DNA of 64,000 nt, from the NCBI RefSeq assembly GCF_004614235.1, contig NZ_SPVH01000007.1:310001-374000 (forward strand), given 5' to 3'. Source of the DNA: Brevundimonas intermedia (GTDB taxonomy: Bacteria; Pseudomonadota; Alphaproteobacteria; Caulobacterales; Caulobacteraceae). Below, piece by piece: positions 18,644-28,628 of this stretch. Every line of letters begins with the position of its first letter. Within the stretch, counting starts at the first letter, position 1. The position numbers and the translations under genes are program-made. Below the pieces are notes generated by a model. That model was not told where the DNA came from, searched no databases, and saw nothing but the letters and a program-made list of their open reading frames with translations.

Positions 18644-20547
18644 TGCGCCGGGGCTGCGGGCGTCGCGTCGGCCGACAGGCCCAGGGCCGAGCGCGCCTGA
18701 GCCGGGTCGTTCTTGGCCTTGGAGCGCTGGGCGCCGGCGGCGAAGGACGTCTCGACCATGGCCTGGACCAGTTCCTGCGTCAGGCGCGGACGAACCTGCT
18801 CGGCCAGAGGGCCTGCCACGGCGGGATTAGCGGCAAGGACGTTATCGACGCGACCAACGACATAGGCGGTCTGCGACGCGGGTTGCGAGAAGGCCTGGCC
18901 CTTGGACTGGCCGAACAGACCCTGAAGCACGCCCTGACCCAGCGAGTCCTGCGTGGCCTGGTTGCGAACGACGCCGGTGCGGACCGTCAGGGGCGCATTG
19001 ACCGAGCGGGCGACGGCGGCGATGTCCTCGCCGTTGCGGACGCGGGTGGTCAGTTCTTCCGCCTTGGTCGAAAGACGACGCATCGTCTCGCGCTGGATCC
19101 ATTGGGCCGTCAGGGGCTCGCGCACCTCGGTCAGGGTCGGCAGCGAGGCCGGACGGATGTCGTTGACGCGCACGGCGAAATATTGGCCCTGGCCGGCGTC
19201 GATCACGTCGCTTTCGCCGCCCTTGGTCAGACCCCAGGCCGTCTCGAAGATTTGCGGCGGGGCGTTCAGCGCCTGGCCGTTCGGCAGCTTGCCGTCGCGG
19301 GTGAAGGGCGGCAGATCGACCACGCGGCCGCCGGCTTCGCGGGCGGCGTCGGCCAGGTTCTTGCCGGCCGTGCGGGCGGCTTCGTACTTCTCGACCTTGG
19401 CGTAGGTCTGGGTCTTCACGTCTTCGGCGCGCAGTTCCTGGATCAGTTCTTCACGCGCGCTTTCCAGCGTCGCAGGCGCAGCGGACTGGATGGCGGTGAC
19501 CTTGGCCACGGCGAAGCCGACGCCGGCCTGGACCGGGTCGGAGACCTGGTTGGCTTGCAGGCCGAAGACGGCGCCGGCCGTCGCGGCGTCGCCGATGGCG
19601 GAGCGGGGCGTGGCGTCGAAGGTCGCGGGCGTGACGTTGTTGGCGCGACCGGCGTCGGCCGGCGTCTGGCCGGCGCGCAGGGCGGCGGCGATCTTCTGGG
19701 CCGTTTCGCGGTTGGGCGCTGTCAGGGTGACGAAGGTGCGGGTCTCGGGCTTGCCCAGAGTGTCCTTCTTGAACTCGAAACGCTCGCGGATGCGGTCGTC
19801 CGAAATCGGCGTCGCGGCCGAGGCTTCAGGCGTGAACAGGACGACGGAAACCATGCGGAACTCCGGCGCACGCAGGCGCTCGGCGTTTTCCTGGATGAAG
19901 GCGTTCAGCTGGGCGTCGGTCGGGGCGGGGACCTGGCCTGCCATCGCAGACGTGACCTCGAACCAGCGACCGTCGCGGCTTTCGAAGGCAGAGCCGGCCA
20001 GCAGCGCGCCATAGATGCGCGGCACGCGGGCGCCGGCGAAGACGGCGGCGCCGAAATGTTCGGTGACGTATTGGTCGCGCAGGTCCTGTTCCAGCATGGC
20101 CGGGGTCAGGTTCTGCTGGGCCAGGGCGGCCTCATAGGCCTGTTGGTCGAACTGGCCAGTGACCGAGTTGAAGAAGGCCGGGATCTGGCGGATCTGCTTG
20201 ACGATCAGTTCCTTGCCGGGGCGGATGCCCGCCTTCCAGGCCCAGTTCAGGAAGCCCAGCTGCTGGGTCTGCTCGGTCAGGAACCGGGTGTGGATGTTCT
20301 CCGCGACCAATTCCTCGTTGGTCAGAGGACGGCCGACCTGCTGCTGCAGGCGTTCGCGCACCTGATCGAAGGCCGTGCGGAACTCCAACTCGTTCATCGA
20401 GCGGTCGCCCGCATCGATGACGTGCTTGGGACCCAGGTTCGAGAACACGTCCATCCGCGCGCCGACGATCACGAAGCTGATCGCGATCAGGACAAGGAGG
20501 GCGGCCGCCCATTTGGATCGAGAGAAGGCGCGGAAGGCGGTGAGCAT
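18640..20547 (-). CDS. ppiD: PpiD/SurA-type periplasmic peptidyl-prolyl isomerase
   Basis: This membrane-anchored folding factor acts in the periplasm. One N-terminal helix (about residues 12-32, WAAALLVLIAISFVIVGA) is followed by a SurA-N-like chaperone domain that begins with GDRSMNELEFRTAFDQVRE. A parvulin-type PPIase domain sits near residues 250-370, where conservation is weak. A second PpiC-like half follows. At 635 residues it matches PpiD. It heads the trpE block with a 4-bp overlap. The isomerase active site is not clearly conserved, so a chaperone role may dominate. Confidence 0.85.
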   Translation of the reverse strand: MLTAFRAFSRSKWAAALLVLIAISFVIVGARMDVFSNLGPKHVIDAGDRSMNELEFRTAFDQVRERLQQQVGRPLTNEELVAENIHTRFLTEQTQQLGFLNWAWKAGIRPGKELIVKQIRQIPAFFNSVTGQFDQQAYEAALAQQNLTPAMLEQDLRDQYVTEHFGAAVFAGARVPRIYGALLAGSAFESRDGRWFEVTSAMAGQVPAPTDAQLNAFIQENAERLRAPEFRMVSVVLFTPEASAATPISDDRIRERFEFKKDTLGKPETRTFVTLTAPNRETAQKIAAALRAGQTPADAGRANNVTPATFDATPRSAIGDAATAGAVFGLQANQVSDPVQAGVGFAVAKVTAIQSAAPATLESAREELIQELRAEDVKTQTYAKVEKYEAARTAGKNLADAAREAGGRVVDLPPFTRDGKLPNGQALNAPPQIFETAWGLTKGGESDVIDAGQGQYFAVRVNDIRPASLPTLTEVREPLTAQWIQRETMRRLSTKAEELTTRVRNGEDIAAVARSVNAPLTVRTGVVRNQATQDSLGQGVLQGLFGQSKGQAFSQPASQTAYVVGRVDNVLAANPAVAGPLAEQVRPRLTQELVQAMVETSFAAGAQRSKAKNDPAQARSALGLSADATPAAPAQ

Positions 20548-20699
20548 TCGAAAACCCGAGACTGGCCGAGATTGGGGCCGATGTTGGCGTCAGTGGTCGC
20601 GTATAGTCGGGCCAGGCACGCTGCTGCAAGGACGGCATCGTGTTCGGATTGCGGCGGGGCCCCTTGGCTTCGCGGTTTGCTCCTTCTAGACAGGCGGCC

Positions 20700-21452
20700 A
20701 TGAAACAATCCGTGAAGTTGATCGTCGGCAATTGGAAGATGAACGGCCTGTCGGCGGCCCTGGCGCAGGCTGAAGCGATAAGAGACGCCGTCAGCGCCGC
20801 GGGGCAGGGGCCTAGGGTCGTCCTGTGCCCGCCGGCCACGCTGATCGATCGGATAAGTGCGGCGCTGGCCGACAGCGGCGTCGCCGTGGGCGGTCAGGAC
20901 TGCCATGAGAAACCGGTCGGCGCCTTCACCGGCTCGGTATCGGCGGAAATGCTGGCCGATGCGGGCGCGACCGTCGTGATTCTTGGGCATTCGGAACGCC
21001 GCGCCGCCTTTGGCGAGACCGATGCGGATGTCGCCGCCAAGGTCGAGGCCGCCATCGCTGCGGGGCTGGAGCCCATCGTCTGCGTCGGTGAGACGCTTGA
21101 GCAACGCGAGGCGGGCGAGGCCATCGCCGTGGTGTCCGCACAGGTCGAGGGCTCCTTGCCGATGGGTCTGTCAGAACGCGACTTCGCGGTAGCCTATGAG
21201 CCGGTATGGGCCATCGGGACCGGTCTGACGCCGACGCTGGAACAGATCGCCGAAGTCCATGCCGCCATCCGCGCGGCCATGATCAAGCGGCTAGGCGACA
21301 GCGCGCGAACCGCGCCAATCCTGTACGGCGGCTCGGTGAAGCCCGAAAACGCCCGGGACATTTTGGCCACGCCGGAAGTCGGCGGCGCCCTGGTCGGCGG
21401 GGCGTCTCTGAAGGCCGAAGATTTCATGCCCATCGTCAAAGCCGCCGCCTGA
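20700..21452 (+). CDS. tpiA: Triosephosphate isomerase TpiA
   Basis: TpiA interconverts dihydroxyacetone phosphate and glyceraldehyde 3-phosphate. The conserved NWKMNG (substrate Lys), GHSERR (catalytic His), AYEPVWAIGTG (catalytic Glu and loop 6) and YGGSVKPENA are all present. ATG at the family-typical start gives 250 residues; the frame is open 20 codons further upstream but without family sequence. It is divergent from the ppiD-like gene across a 152-bp promoter region. Confidence 0.97.
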   Translation: MKQSVKLIVGNWKMNGLSAALAQAEAIRDAVSAAGQGPRVVLCPPATLIDRISAALADSGVAVGGQDCHEKPVGAFTGSVSAEMLADAGATVVILGHSERRAAFGETDADVAAKVEAAIAAGLEPIVCVGETLEQREAGEAIAVVSAQVEGSLPMGLSERDFAVAYEPVWAIGTGLTPTLEQIAEVHAAIRAAMIKRLGDSARTAPILYGGSVKPENARDILATPEVGGALVGGASLKAEDFMPIVKAAA

Positions 21453-21516
21453 CGTTTGCTCCGGGCCGGCTTCGATGATAGAGGCCGCCGCTTGATCGGC
21501 GCAGATCCGCGCCCAC

Positions 21517-21942
21517 ATGAATGACGCCATGCTCCAGACCATCCTGCTCGTCGCCATCATCATCATCGCCGTGTCCCTGACGGGCGTGGTGCTGCTTCAA
21601 CGTTCCGAGGGCGGCGCCCTGGGGATGGGCGGCGGACCGTCGGGCTTCATGACGGCGCGCGGCGCAGGCAACCTTCTGACGAAGGTGACCTGGATTCTGG
21701 CCTTCCTGCTGTTCGGCCTGACCATCGTCCTGACTGTCGTCGGCAACATGGACCGCGCTTCGGTCTCGGTGATCGACGCCGACGCCGTCGGCTCTCTGGC
21801 CACCACGCCGCAAACGCAACAGCAGGCGCCCGCCCAGCAACAGCCTGCCGCTCCGGCCCAGCCGACGGCTCCGTCGCTGGACGATCTGGAAGCCAGCCTG
21901 CCGTCGGCGACGACGGCGCCGGCCCAAGAGCCCGCCCAGTAA
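21517..21942 (+). CDS. secG: Protein translocase subunit SecG
   Basis: SecG is the small accessory subunit of the SecYEG channel. Two membrane helices (about residues 4-26 and 50-72) flank the conserved stretch VVLLQRSEGGALGMGGG. The C-terminal tail is rich in Gln, Ala and Pro (about 88-141) and is longer than in E. coli SecG, as is usual in this group. The gene lies after tpiA, a common arrangement, and is followed by a strong terminator. Confidence 0.93.
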   Translation: MNDAMLQTILLVAIIIIAVSLTGVVLLQRSEGGALGMGGGPSGFMTARGAGNLLTKVTWILAFLLFGLTIVLTVVGNMDRASVSVIDADAVGSLATTPQTQQQAPAQQQPAAPAQPTAPSLDDLEASLPSATTAPAQEPAQ

Positions 21943-21967
21943 CGGTCAGCCAACGACCCGACTTCCC

Positions 21968-22000
21968 GAAAGCGCGCCGCAGGGCGCGCTTTCTTCTTTT
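21968..22000 (+). terminator. Rho-independent terminator after secG
   Basis: A perfect 11-bp stem (GAAAGCGCGCC with its complement) around a GCAG loop is followed at once by TTCTTTT. It separates tpiA-secG from pyrG. Confidence 0.85.
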
Positions 22001-22002
22001 GA

Positions 22003-23718
<1,716 letters not shown>

Positions 23719-23720
23719 CA

Positions 23721-23757
23721 GAACGCCGTTCACGGACTCGGTCAGGTCCGCGTTTTG
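23721..23757 (+). terminator. Possible terminator after pyrG
   Basis: A short stem (CGGAC at 23733 pairing with GTCCG at 23746) can be extended by an AACG/CGTT pair across a bulge and runs into TTTT. It is imperfect, so the call is weak. Confidence 0.3.
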
Positions 23758-23815
23758 CAGTATGATGCCCAGAGCGGATCGATTTGACACGATCCGAGAT
23801 GTGGCGGGACCGTCG

Positions 23816-23974
23816 ATGATCGGCGAGTTGCTTTATCACCTGCACCGGCATGTTCGCCTGGTGCTGATCGCCGGCGGGCTCATGCTCGTCCTAGGTGTGG
23901 CCCTGCTCGGCTATGAGGCCGTGCGGCATAGGGGCGAGCCGCCGGCCCGCCCGGCCGAAGCCGGGCAGGCCTGA
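23816..23974 (+). CDS. Small single-helix membrane protein, function unknown
   Basis: A 52-residue frame downstream of pyrG. Residues about 13-33 form one hydrophobic helix (VLIAGGLMLVLGVALLGYEA), followed by a charged and Pro-rich tail. The frame is also open from an ATG 18 codons upstream; the inner ATG is preferred because a purine-rich GCGGGA lies before it. No known family is recognised. It ends a few bases before the convergent His/Met-rich gene. Confidence 0.45.
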   Translation: MIGELLYHLHRHVRLVLIAGGLMLVLGVALLGYEAVRHRGEPPARPAEAGQA

Positions 23975-23978
23975 GCCG

Positions 23979-25343
23979 TCAGTCGATCTTCAGCCGCATG
24001 AAGATCATCGCTCCGTCAGGATCGCCGCCGTAAAGCGGCTCCAGCGCTGTCGGCACACGGTTCATCGCATAGAGACCGCCTAGACCGAACCGGACGTGTT
24101 CGGCGATCCGCCAGTCACGCACCACGCCGACCGACGCCTTGCCGACCGTGTAGAGCGGACCGTGGCCGCCGCCGACGCCGGGAACCAGTTCGTCCGTTTC
24201 GATCCGCTCCGCACGAGCGAAGACCGTCCAGCGGTCGTTGGGGTGGACGGCGGACTCCAGCAGCCAGCCGTCTTTCGACTCGTCGTGATCGTTGGTCTTG
24301 CGGCCCCAGGCCAGGGTCGAGGACCACCAGCCGGTTTCGCCCAGGCGGCGGGTGTGGATGGCGCTGGCCGACCATTTGGTCTCGTCCTCGTCTGGCTCCA
24401 ACTGTTCCGGTGCGGAGACATCGGCGTAGGAGGCCTGAAGCGACCATTCGTCGGTCGGATTCCAGGCGGCCCGCACGGACCAGCTGTCCAGCCGCGGCGA
24501 ATCGATGCCCCAACGTTCCTCGTCCGGTTCGCGTCCCTTGAAGGCCGAGGTCTCGATCTTGAACCGATCATGCGCCCAGCCCAGGGTCGTCACGCCGAAG
24601 ACGATATGGGTCGAGTCCAGCCAGTGGTGGGTGATGGGCGCCTCGGGACTGTCCATCGCGCTCATGCGGTGCATGAAGGCGGGCGGACCGAAGGCAGGCT
24701 CGCCCGGCAGGCCGATGTAGCCATAGACGCTGTCCTTGTCCGACAGGCGCTTCGAATAGCTGGCCGACAGCTCCATGAAGAGGTCGTGCGGATGCTGGCG
24801 ATCGACCAGGGGACTGACCCCGTCCGCCGTCTCGCCCGCCGCCAGCAGCAGCGGATAGCCGGACTTGCCCATCAACGGGTCGGGGCTGAGCATGGCGCGC
24901 AGGTTCAGCGTCGAACCGTCGTTGAAGTCGCGCCGCGCCGAGGTCATCAACATCCCGGCGACGAAGGTCTTGTCGCCCCCGCGCGGGCCGGACTGGGTGT
25001 CATAGACCAGGTTGAGCATGGCGTGGGTCATCACCATCCAGTCGCCTCGGACGGTGTGAATGCCGCCATGTTCGCCGGCGTCGGGTTGCCAGCCGGTGCC
25101 CGAGGCGTCGCGGCTCATGGGCCATGGGCCATAGGGGCTGGTCATCGCATGACCCATGCTGGCGTGATCGACTGGCGTCGCATCTGACATCGGCATGGGC
25201 ATGTCGTGGCCGGCGTGCGGGTCCGCCGACGGTGCGGTCGTGGTTGGTTGAGCGTGTTGGGAATGATCCTGCGCCGCTGCGGCTTGAGCCAGGGCGAGCA
25301 GGGAGACGCCGGCGCAGGCGCCGACGAGAATGCGGATAGCCAT
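23979..25343 (-). CDS. Secreted His/Met-rich protein, probably an outer-membrane barrel; possible metal link
   Basis: A signal peptide (about residues 1-24, ending AAAAQ) is followed by a His/Met-rich stretch (about 26-66) of the kind that binds copper or silver in CopB/PcoB-like proteins. The remaining 390 residues alternate short polar and hydrophobic strands with many Trp, Tyr and Gly, like a beta-barrel. It ends with Asp rather than the usual aromatic residue. It is downstream of a small Cys-containing exported protein, 56 bp away in the same direction. A role in metal resistance is inferred; no exact family is named with certainty. Confidence 0.6.
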   Translation of the reverse strand: MAIRILVGACAGVSLLALAQAAAAQDHSQHAQPTTTAPSADPHAGHDMPMPMSDATPVDHASMGHAMTSPYGPWPMSRDASGTGWQPDAGEHGGIHTVRGDWMVMTHAMLNLVYDTQSGPRGGDKTFVAGMLMTSARRDFNDGSTLNLRAMLSPDPLMGKSGYPLLLAAGETADGVSPLVDRQHPHDLFMELSASYSKRLSDKDSVYGYIGLPGEPAFGPPAFMHRMSAMDSPEAPITHHWLDSTHIVFGVTTLGWAHDRFKIETSAFKGREPDEERWGIDSPRLDSWSVRAAWNPTDEWSLQASYADVSAPEQLEPDEDETKWSASAIHTRRLGETGWWSSTLAWGRKTNDHDESKDGWLLESAVHPNDRWTVFARAERIETDELVPGVGGGHGPLYTVGKASVGVVRDWRIAEHVRFGLGGLYAMNRVPTALEPLYGGDPDGAMIFMRLKID

Positions 25344-25399
25344 TCAAGGCCTCCTCTGATGATCGTGACGGAATGCGCCCTCGTGAGGCGCGAGCGGTG

Positions 25400-25726
25400 T
25401 CAGACGACCAGGAGGCGAGGCGGGCCGGGTTCGGGCGACAGAAGCCGACCGGCAGGCATGTCGATCAGTCCGGCGGCGAGACGCGCGGGCGAGACCTTCA
25501 AGCCGGACAGGGGCGGGGGATCCAGTGTCGGCGTCGCCACGCAGGCGACGCAGCAGATCATCGCCTTCATGGCCTTGGGGGCGTGACTGGGGGCCTCGCC
25601 CTGCATGGGCTGGCCTGTTTCATGACAGGGCGCTGCCGCAGCAGGCGACGCGGACGCGCCGACCGTGCCGAGCGCCAGCACCGCCAGGGCGCCGATCAGC
25701 AGCAACAGGGATTGAAGGATCTTCAC
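25400..25726 (-). CDS. Small exported Cys/His/Met-containing protein, function unknown
   Basis: This 108-residue protein has an N-terminal hydrophobic signal (about residues 5-27, ending ASASP). A short middle holds Cys34-His35, several Met and His residues, and a Cys58-Cys59-x-x-Cys62 cluster. The rest is Pro- and Leu-rich. Such small metal-ligand-rich exported proteins often accompany copper genes (DUF2946-like proteins are one comparison). It appears to form a two-gene unit with the His/Met-rich envelope protein downstream. Confidence 0.55.
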   Translation of the reverse strand: MKILQSLLLLIGALAVLALGTVGASASPAAAAPCHETGQPMQGEAPSHAPKAMKAMICCVACVATPTLDPPPLSGLKVSPARLAAGLIDMPAGRLLSPEPGPPRLLVV

Positions 25727-25765
25727 CGCGTCAGGATAGGCGTCAGGGCGATGCGTCGCAATGCG

Positions 25766-26332
25766 TCAACGGGTCGGCTTCTTGTCCACCAGCGGCAGGC
25801 CGGTGGCGTCGGGTGCGACGGAACCCCCTTGGCCCAGCGCCCGCTGCATAAAGACGACATCGCGCCAGTCGTCATGCTTCCATCCTGCCGCCTTGAATAC
25901 GCCCGCGTCGGTGAAGCCGCGCGTGCGATGCAGGGCGATGGACCCTGTGTTCTCGGAATCGCCGATCACCGCCACCATCTGACGAAGCCCCATCGCCTCG
26001 CAGCGGGCGATCAGCGCATCGAGCAGGGCGCCGGCGACGCCGCGTCCCCTGGCCCAGGGCGCGACATAGATCGAGTCCTCGACCATGTAGCGATAGGCCT
26101 GACGGGTGCGGAAAGGCCCGGCATAGGCATAGCCGGCGACCACGCCCTCAATCTCGACCACAAGTCGCGGCAGGCCGAGAGCTTCGACCCCGGCCAGCCG
26201 GGATGCCATTTCGATTTTGTCAGGCGCCTCCAGCTCGAAAGTCCCGCGACCATTGGCGACGCTCTCGGCATAGATGGCCGTTATCGCAGCGATGTCGTCG
26301 GGACGGGCGTCGCGAACCGTCGGTGCGCTCAC
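25766..26332 (-). CDS. GNAT-family N-acetyltransferase (phosphinothricin acetyltransferase-like)
   Basis: GNAT enzymes transfer acetyl from acetyl-CoA to amines. The sequence begins TVRDARPDDIAAITAIYAE and carries the acetyl-CoA-binding motif YVAPWARGRGVAGALLDALI. It ends with GFTDAGVFKAAGWKHDDWRD, which is typical of the PAT/YncA branch. The GTG start overlaps the stop of the upstream peptidase gene and gives 188 residues. The last 20 or so residues form a family-unlike tail. The substrate cannot be read from sequence. Confidence 0.88.
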   Translation of the reverse strand: MSAPTVRDARPDDIAAITAIYAESVANGRGTFELEAPDKIEMASRLAGVEALGLPRLVVEIEGVVAGYAYAGPFRTRQAYRYMVEDSIYVAPWARGRGVAGALLDALIARCEAMGLRQMVAVIGDSENTGSIALHRTRGFTDAGVFKAAGWKHDDWRDVVFMQRALGQGGSVAPDATGLPLVDKKPTR

Positions 26333-28548
26333 GCCTTCTCCCAGCCCTTGTCGATGGCCCAGACCGCGAAGGCGTAGTCGTGGGCGACTTCCTTCAGATA
26401 GTCGAACCGGCCGGCGGCGCCGCCGTGTCCGGCCTCCATATTGATCTTCAGCAGCACCGGCTTGCCTGAGGTCGTGGCGGGCCGCAGCTTGGCGACCCAC
26501 TTCTCCGGCTCCCAATAGGTGACGCGCGGATCCGACAGACCGCCGGTGGCCAGCACCGCCGGATAGGCCTTGGGCTCGACCTGATCGTAGGGGCTGTAGC
26601 TCATCATGTAATCGTAGGCGGCCGGGTCTTCGATAGGGTTGCCCCACTCGGGCCATTCCGGCGGCGTCAGCGGCAGGGAGGTATCGCTCATGGTGTTGAT
26701 CACATCGACGAACGGCACCTGGCCAATGATGCCGGCCCACAGGTCGGGACGCATGTTGTTGACCGCGCCCATCAGCAGGCCGCCGGCCGATCCGCCTTGG
26801 GCCACGATGTTTCCGGCCGCGGCGTATTTGCGACCGATCAGATGTTCGGCGGCGGCGATGAAGTCGGTGAAGGTGTTCTTCTTCGTCATCTTCCTCGCGT
26901 CGAGGAACCAGCCCCAGCCATTGTCGGACCCGCCCCGAATATGGGCGATGGCGTAGATCCATCCGCGATCCACCAGCGACAGCCGGTTGGTCGAGAAGCT
27001 GGCGGGCATGGGGATGCCGTAGGAGCCGTAGCCGTAGAGCAGCAGGGGCGCGGAGCCATCCACCGGGGTGGATTTGCGGCGTAGCACCGTTACCGGCACC
27101 AGCTGTCCGTCCGAAGCGGGGGCGTTCAGCCGCTCGACCACATAGTCCGCGATATTGTGTCCCGACGGAATCTCCTGCGTCTTGCGCAGGGTCCGCTCGC
27201 GCGTCGCCATGTCGTAGTCGAAGGTCTGGGTCGGGGTGGACGGCGAGTTGTAGGCATATCGGGTGGTCGTCGTCTCGAACTCGGACGCGCCTGCCAGCGA
27301 CAGGGCGAAGGCGGGTTCATCGACGGCGATCTCGTGCTCCTCGCCGGCGCGGTCGCGAATGATGATGCGGGTGTTGGCGTCAGCGCGTTCCTGGCGCGCC
27401 AGATGGTCGTTCGTCAGGTCCAGACCTTCGACGAAGCGACCGGGCGTGTGGGGGACCAGGTCGGTCCAGTTCGCCTTCGACGGCGTCGCCGTCGGGGCCT
27501 GGACGATCTTGAAATCGATGGCGTCGTCGGCGTTGGTGCGGATCACCCAGCGGTCGCCCCAGTGATCGGCGTCATAGCGAATGGCGACCACGCGCGGTTC
27601 CAGGACAACGGGCTCGGCCGTCGGCGTGGTGGCAGGGATGTAACGCGCCTCCGACGTTTCCTGGTTCTGGATGCCGATGACGATGAACTGATCGTCCGCC
27701 GTGCGCCCGACGCCGATGAACATACCGTCGTCGGCCTCTTGATAGACCAGCGCAGTTTCGCCGCCGCGCGCCGCACGACGGAAGATCTTGTCGGGGCGAC
27801 CGTTGTCGTCGCGATTGGTCCAGAAGATCCACTGGCTGTCGGGCGAGAAGACGAAGTCGCCGGTGGCGCTGTCGATCACGTCGGGCAGGATCTCGCCGGT
27901 CGCCAGATCCTTGACGTAGATCTTGTGGACCTCGGAGCCCTGCGCATCCTCGGCATAGGCGAACAGGGTGTGGTCCGGGCTGTGGCTCGCGGCCGAGACT
28001 TCGGAATAGGCCTTGCCCTTGGCCAGTTCGTTGGCGTCCAGCAGCAGTTGGGGCGTGGGGGCCATGACGAAATTCTTCGTCACCGGCTGACCGTCCACCA
28101 TCCACGTGCCCTGGCGCTCGACCCGCATGTAGCGCGGATGCTGATCGCCCGTCTGGTATTCGACATAGTAGTTCCAGCCGCCGTCCGGCGCGGGGACGGA
28201 GCTATCGTCCTCCTTGATGCGACCGCGCATCTCCGCAAACATCGTCTGCTGCAGGGGGAGGGTGGAGGCCATCATGGCCTCGCGATAGGCGTTCTCGGCC
28301 GTCAGATGCTCCTTGACCTCGGCCTTGATCAGGGTCGGGTCGCGCAGCACGGCCTGCCAGTTGTCGTCCTTCATCCACTGATAGTCGTCGGTCCGGGTGC
28401 GGCCCAGTTGCTCGATGACGACGGGAATCTTCTTGGCGACGGGCGGTTGAGGCATGGGAGATCCGGTGGACTGGCGGGCGAGCGCGGGGGAGGCCGAGGC
28501 GGCAAGCGCCGTCGCAGCGGTGGACATGATCAGTTGCCGACGATTCAT
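26329..28548 (-). CDS. ptrB: S9 prolyl oligopeptidase family, oligopeptidase B-like
   Basis: This serine peptidase cleaves after basic residues in short peptides. An N-terminal beta-propeller (about residues 100-440) precedes an alpha/beta hydrolase domain. The nucleophile Ser is in AQGGSAGGLLMGAV, and the catalytic His is in NMEAGHGGAAGRF near the C-terminus. The start has a twin-arginine-like signal (MNRRQLIMSTAATALA...), so export through Tat is likely, unlike cytoplasmic E. coli PtrB. The length is 739 residues. It is co-directional and overlapping with the GNAT gene. Confidence 0.92.
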   Translation of the reverse strand: MNRRQLIMSTAATALAASASPALARQSTGSPMPQPPVAKKIPVVIEQLGRTRTDDYQWMKDDNWQAVLRDPTLIKAEVKEHLTAENAYREAMMASTLPLQQTMFAEMRGRIKEDDSSVPAPDGGWNYYVEYQTGDQHPRYMRVERQGTWMVDGQPVTKNFVMAPTPQLLLDANELAKGKAYSEVSAASHSPDHTLFAYAEDAQGSEVHKIYVKDLATGEILPDVIDSATGDFVFSPDSQWIFWTNRDDNGRPDKIFRRAARGGETALVYQEADDGMFIGVGRTADDQFIVIGIQNQETSEARYIPATTPTAEPVVLEPRVVAIRYDADHWGDRWVIRTNADDAIDFKIVQAPTATPSKANWTDLVPHTPGRFVEGLDLTNDHLARQERADANTRIIIRDRAGEEHEIAVDEPAFALSLAGASEFETTTTRYAYNSPSTPTQTFDYDMATRERTLRKTQEIPSGHNIADYVVERLNAPASDGQLVPVTVLRRKSTPVDGSAPLLLYGYGSYGIPMPASFSTNRLSLVDRGWIYAIAHIRGGSDNGWGWFLDARKMTKKNTFTDFIAAAEHLIGRKYAAAGNIVAQGGSAGGLLMGAVNNMRPDLWAGIIGQVPFVDVINTMSDTSLPLTPPEWPEWGNPIEDPAAYDYMMSYSPYDQVEPKAYPAVLATGGLSDPRVTYWEPEKWVAKLRPATTSGKPVLLKINMEAGHGGAAGRFDYLKEVAHDYAFAVWAIDKGWEKA

Positions 28549-28628
28549 CGGTCGCTCCCCTTGATAGCCGAAGGCGAAGTTTGGGCGCGGCGGGCGTCGA
28601 ACGTCAAATGAAGAAAAGCTGCGGCGCG

